Shown piece by piece: positions 8,298 through 8,561 of a stretch of 8,561 nt of DNA (positions are counted from its first letter, which is position 1; every line of letters starts with the position of its first letter). The position numbers were made by a program, and so were the translations under genes. Under the pieces are notes generated by a model. The model ran no database searches and had not been told where the DNA came from. It saw only the letters and a list, made by a program, of their open reading frames with translations. The DNA lies in NCBI GenBank assembly GCA_017828935.1, contig JAGAUG010000067.1, forward strand, positions 1-8,561. The letters are read 5' to 3'. This DNA is from Oscillospiraceae bacterium (GTDB lineage: Bacteria; Bacillota; Clostridia; Oscillospirales; Ruminococcaceae).

Positions 8298-8358
8298 CTG
8301 AATTTGAAAAAATATATATTTTTTTTAGTTATTATCTATTGAAATCCTTAAACTATAA

Positions 8359-8378
8359 TAGCTATAATATTATAGCTA
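8359..8378. repeat. perfect 20-bp palindrome between the terminator and the lepA promoter
   Basis: TAGCTATAATATTATAGCTA is fully self-complementary. The octamer CTATAATA also occurs twice in direct order (8353-8360 and 8362-8369). It begins 6 bp from the terminator palindrome at 8385-8412 and lies about 60 bp upstream of the lepA -35 box. It could be a second, weaker terminator stem or a protein binding site. No neighbouring regulator gene points to a choice. Confidence 0.4.
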
Positions 8379-8384
8379 CAAATC

Positions 8385-8412
8385 AAAACAGAGTCTTTAA
8401 AGACTCTGTTTT
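8385..8412. terminator. bidirectional-type intrinsic terminator after the surface-protein gene
   Basis: A perfect 28-bp palindrome: the stem is ACAGAGTCT / AGACTCTGT around TTAA, flanked by AAAA on one side and TTTT on the other, so it reads as a terminator on either strand. It lies about 48 nt past the stop at 8460 of the minus-strand gene it would serve. It is the most GC-containing stem in the 235-bp gap before lepA. Confidence 0.85.
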
Positions 8413-8459
8413 AATTTTATAATTAATTTTAATTTCTCTAGTAAGCTAGATTTATTATT

Positions 8460-8561
8460 TTAGTATTTAATTCTATGTTTTTTATATAATTTAAATACTG
8501 CTATTCCAACTCCTGTTGACACCAAAATTATTAACATAATCGAAATATTAGATATTCCTGT
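8460..8561 (-). CDS. C-terminal end of a probable LPXTG-type cell-wall anchored protein (partial)
   Basis: Only the last 33 residues are in the window; the start lies beyond the right edge. They read Thr-Gly, then a hydrophobic segment of about 20 residues (ISIMLIILVSTGVGIAVF), then a basic tail with KLYKKHRIK, and stop at TAA 8460-8462. Thr-Gly, a membrane span and a positive tail is the layout of a sortase sorting signal, and the first two visible residues would be the TG of LPXTG. The LPX part is outside the window, so a plain C-terminal membrane anchor is not excluded. The function of the main body is unknown. A terminator follows at 8385-8412, so it is not in one operon with lepA. Confidence 0.65.
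   Translation of the reverse strand, partial: TGISNISIMLIILVSTGVGIAVFKLYKKHRIKY

Overview
The window comes from a low-GC Gram-positive bacterium, most likely of the class Clostridia or a near relative. The basis is the strongly AT-rich DNA, the Firmicutes-type promoters and Shine-Dalgarno (SD) sites, a CD1247-type protein beside efp, the paired M16 proteins YfmF and YfmH, and a sortase-type C-terminus at the right edge. I cannot name a genus. Every confident gene lies on the minus strand, so transcription runs from high to low coordinates.

Layout, read in the direction of transcription. At 8460-8561 is the C-terminal end of a probable wall-anchored surface protein, followed by a strong palindromic terminator (8385-8412) and a second palindrome (8359-8378). 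lepA (6410-8224) has its own promoter at 8269-8297. efp (5592-6149) has a clear promoter at 6298-6326 and a leader of about 140 nt. It is followed by an acidic, cysteine-rich zinc-ribbon protein of the CD1247 type (5044-5523) and a terminator near 4975-5020. A second cluster then runs yfmF, yfmH, lgt, folD: yfmF and yfmH overlap, lgt follows after 61 nt, and the lgt stop abuts the folD start. After folD comes a short start-less open frame (402-494), then the first 84 codons of ksgA/rsmA (start at 379).

The genes share a translation theme. LepA (EF4) acts on stalled or mistranslocated ribosomes, EF-P relieves polyproline stalling, YfmF/YfmH belong to families tied to EF-P 5-aminopentanol modification, and KsgA methylates 16S rRNA. 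Lgt (lipoprotein lipidation) would serve surface lipoproteins, and FolD supplies one-carbon units, including those for fMet-tRNA.

Two places stand out. At the left edge, ksgA is cut after about codon 84 and joined to about 120 bp of different character. That segment carries a plus-strand promoter with a near-perfect palindrome in its spacer, a GGAGG site and an ATG, all pointing into ksgA. It is either an insertion or rearrangement boundary or an assembly chimera. At 5524-5570 the only good SD of the CD1247-type gene lies 38 nt from its ATG, and the bases between them fold into a hairpin that would bring the two to normal spacing. I found no rRNA, tRNA, CRISPR array, recognisable transposase or riboswitch class. 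No gene-free stretch exceeds 300 bases.
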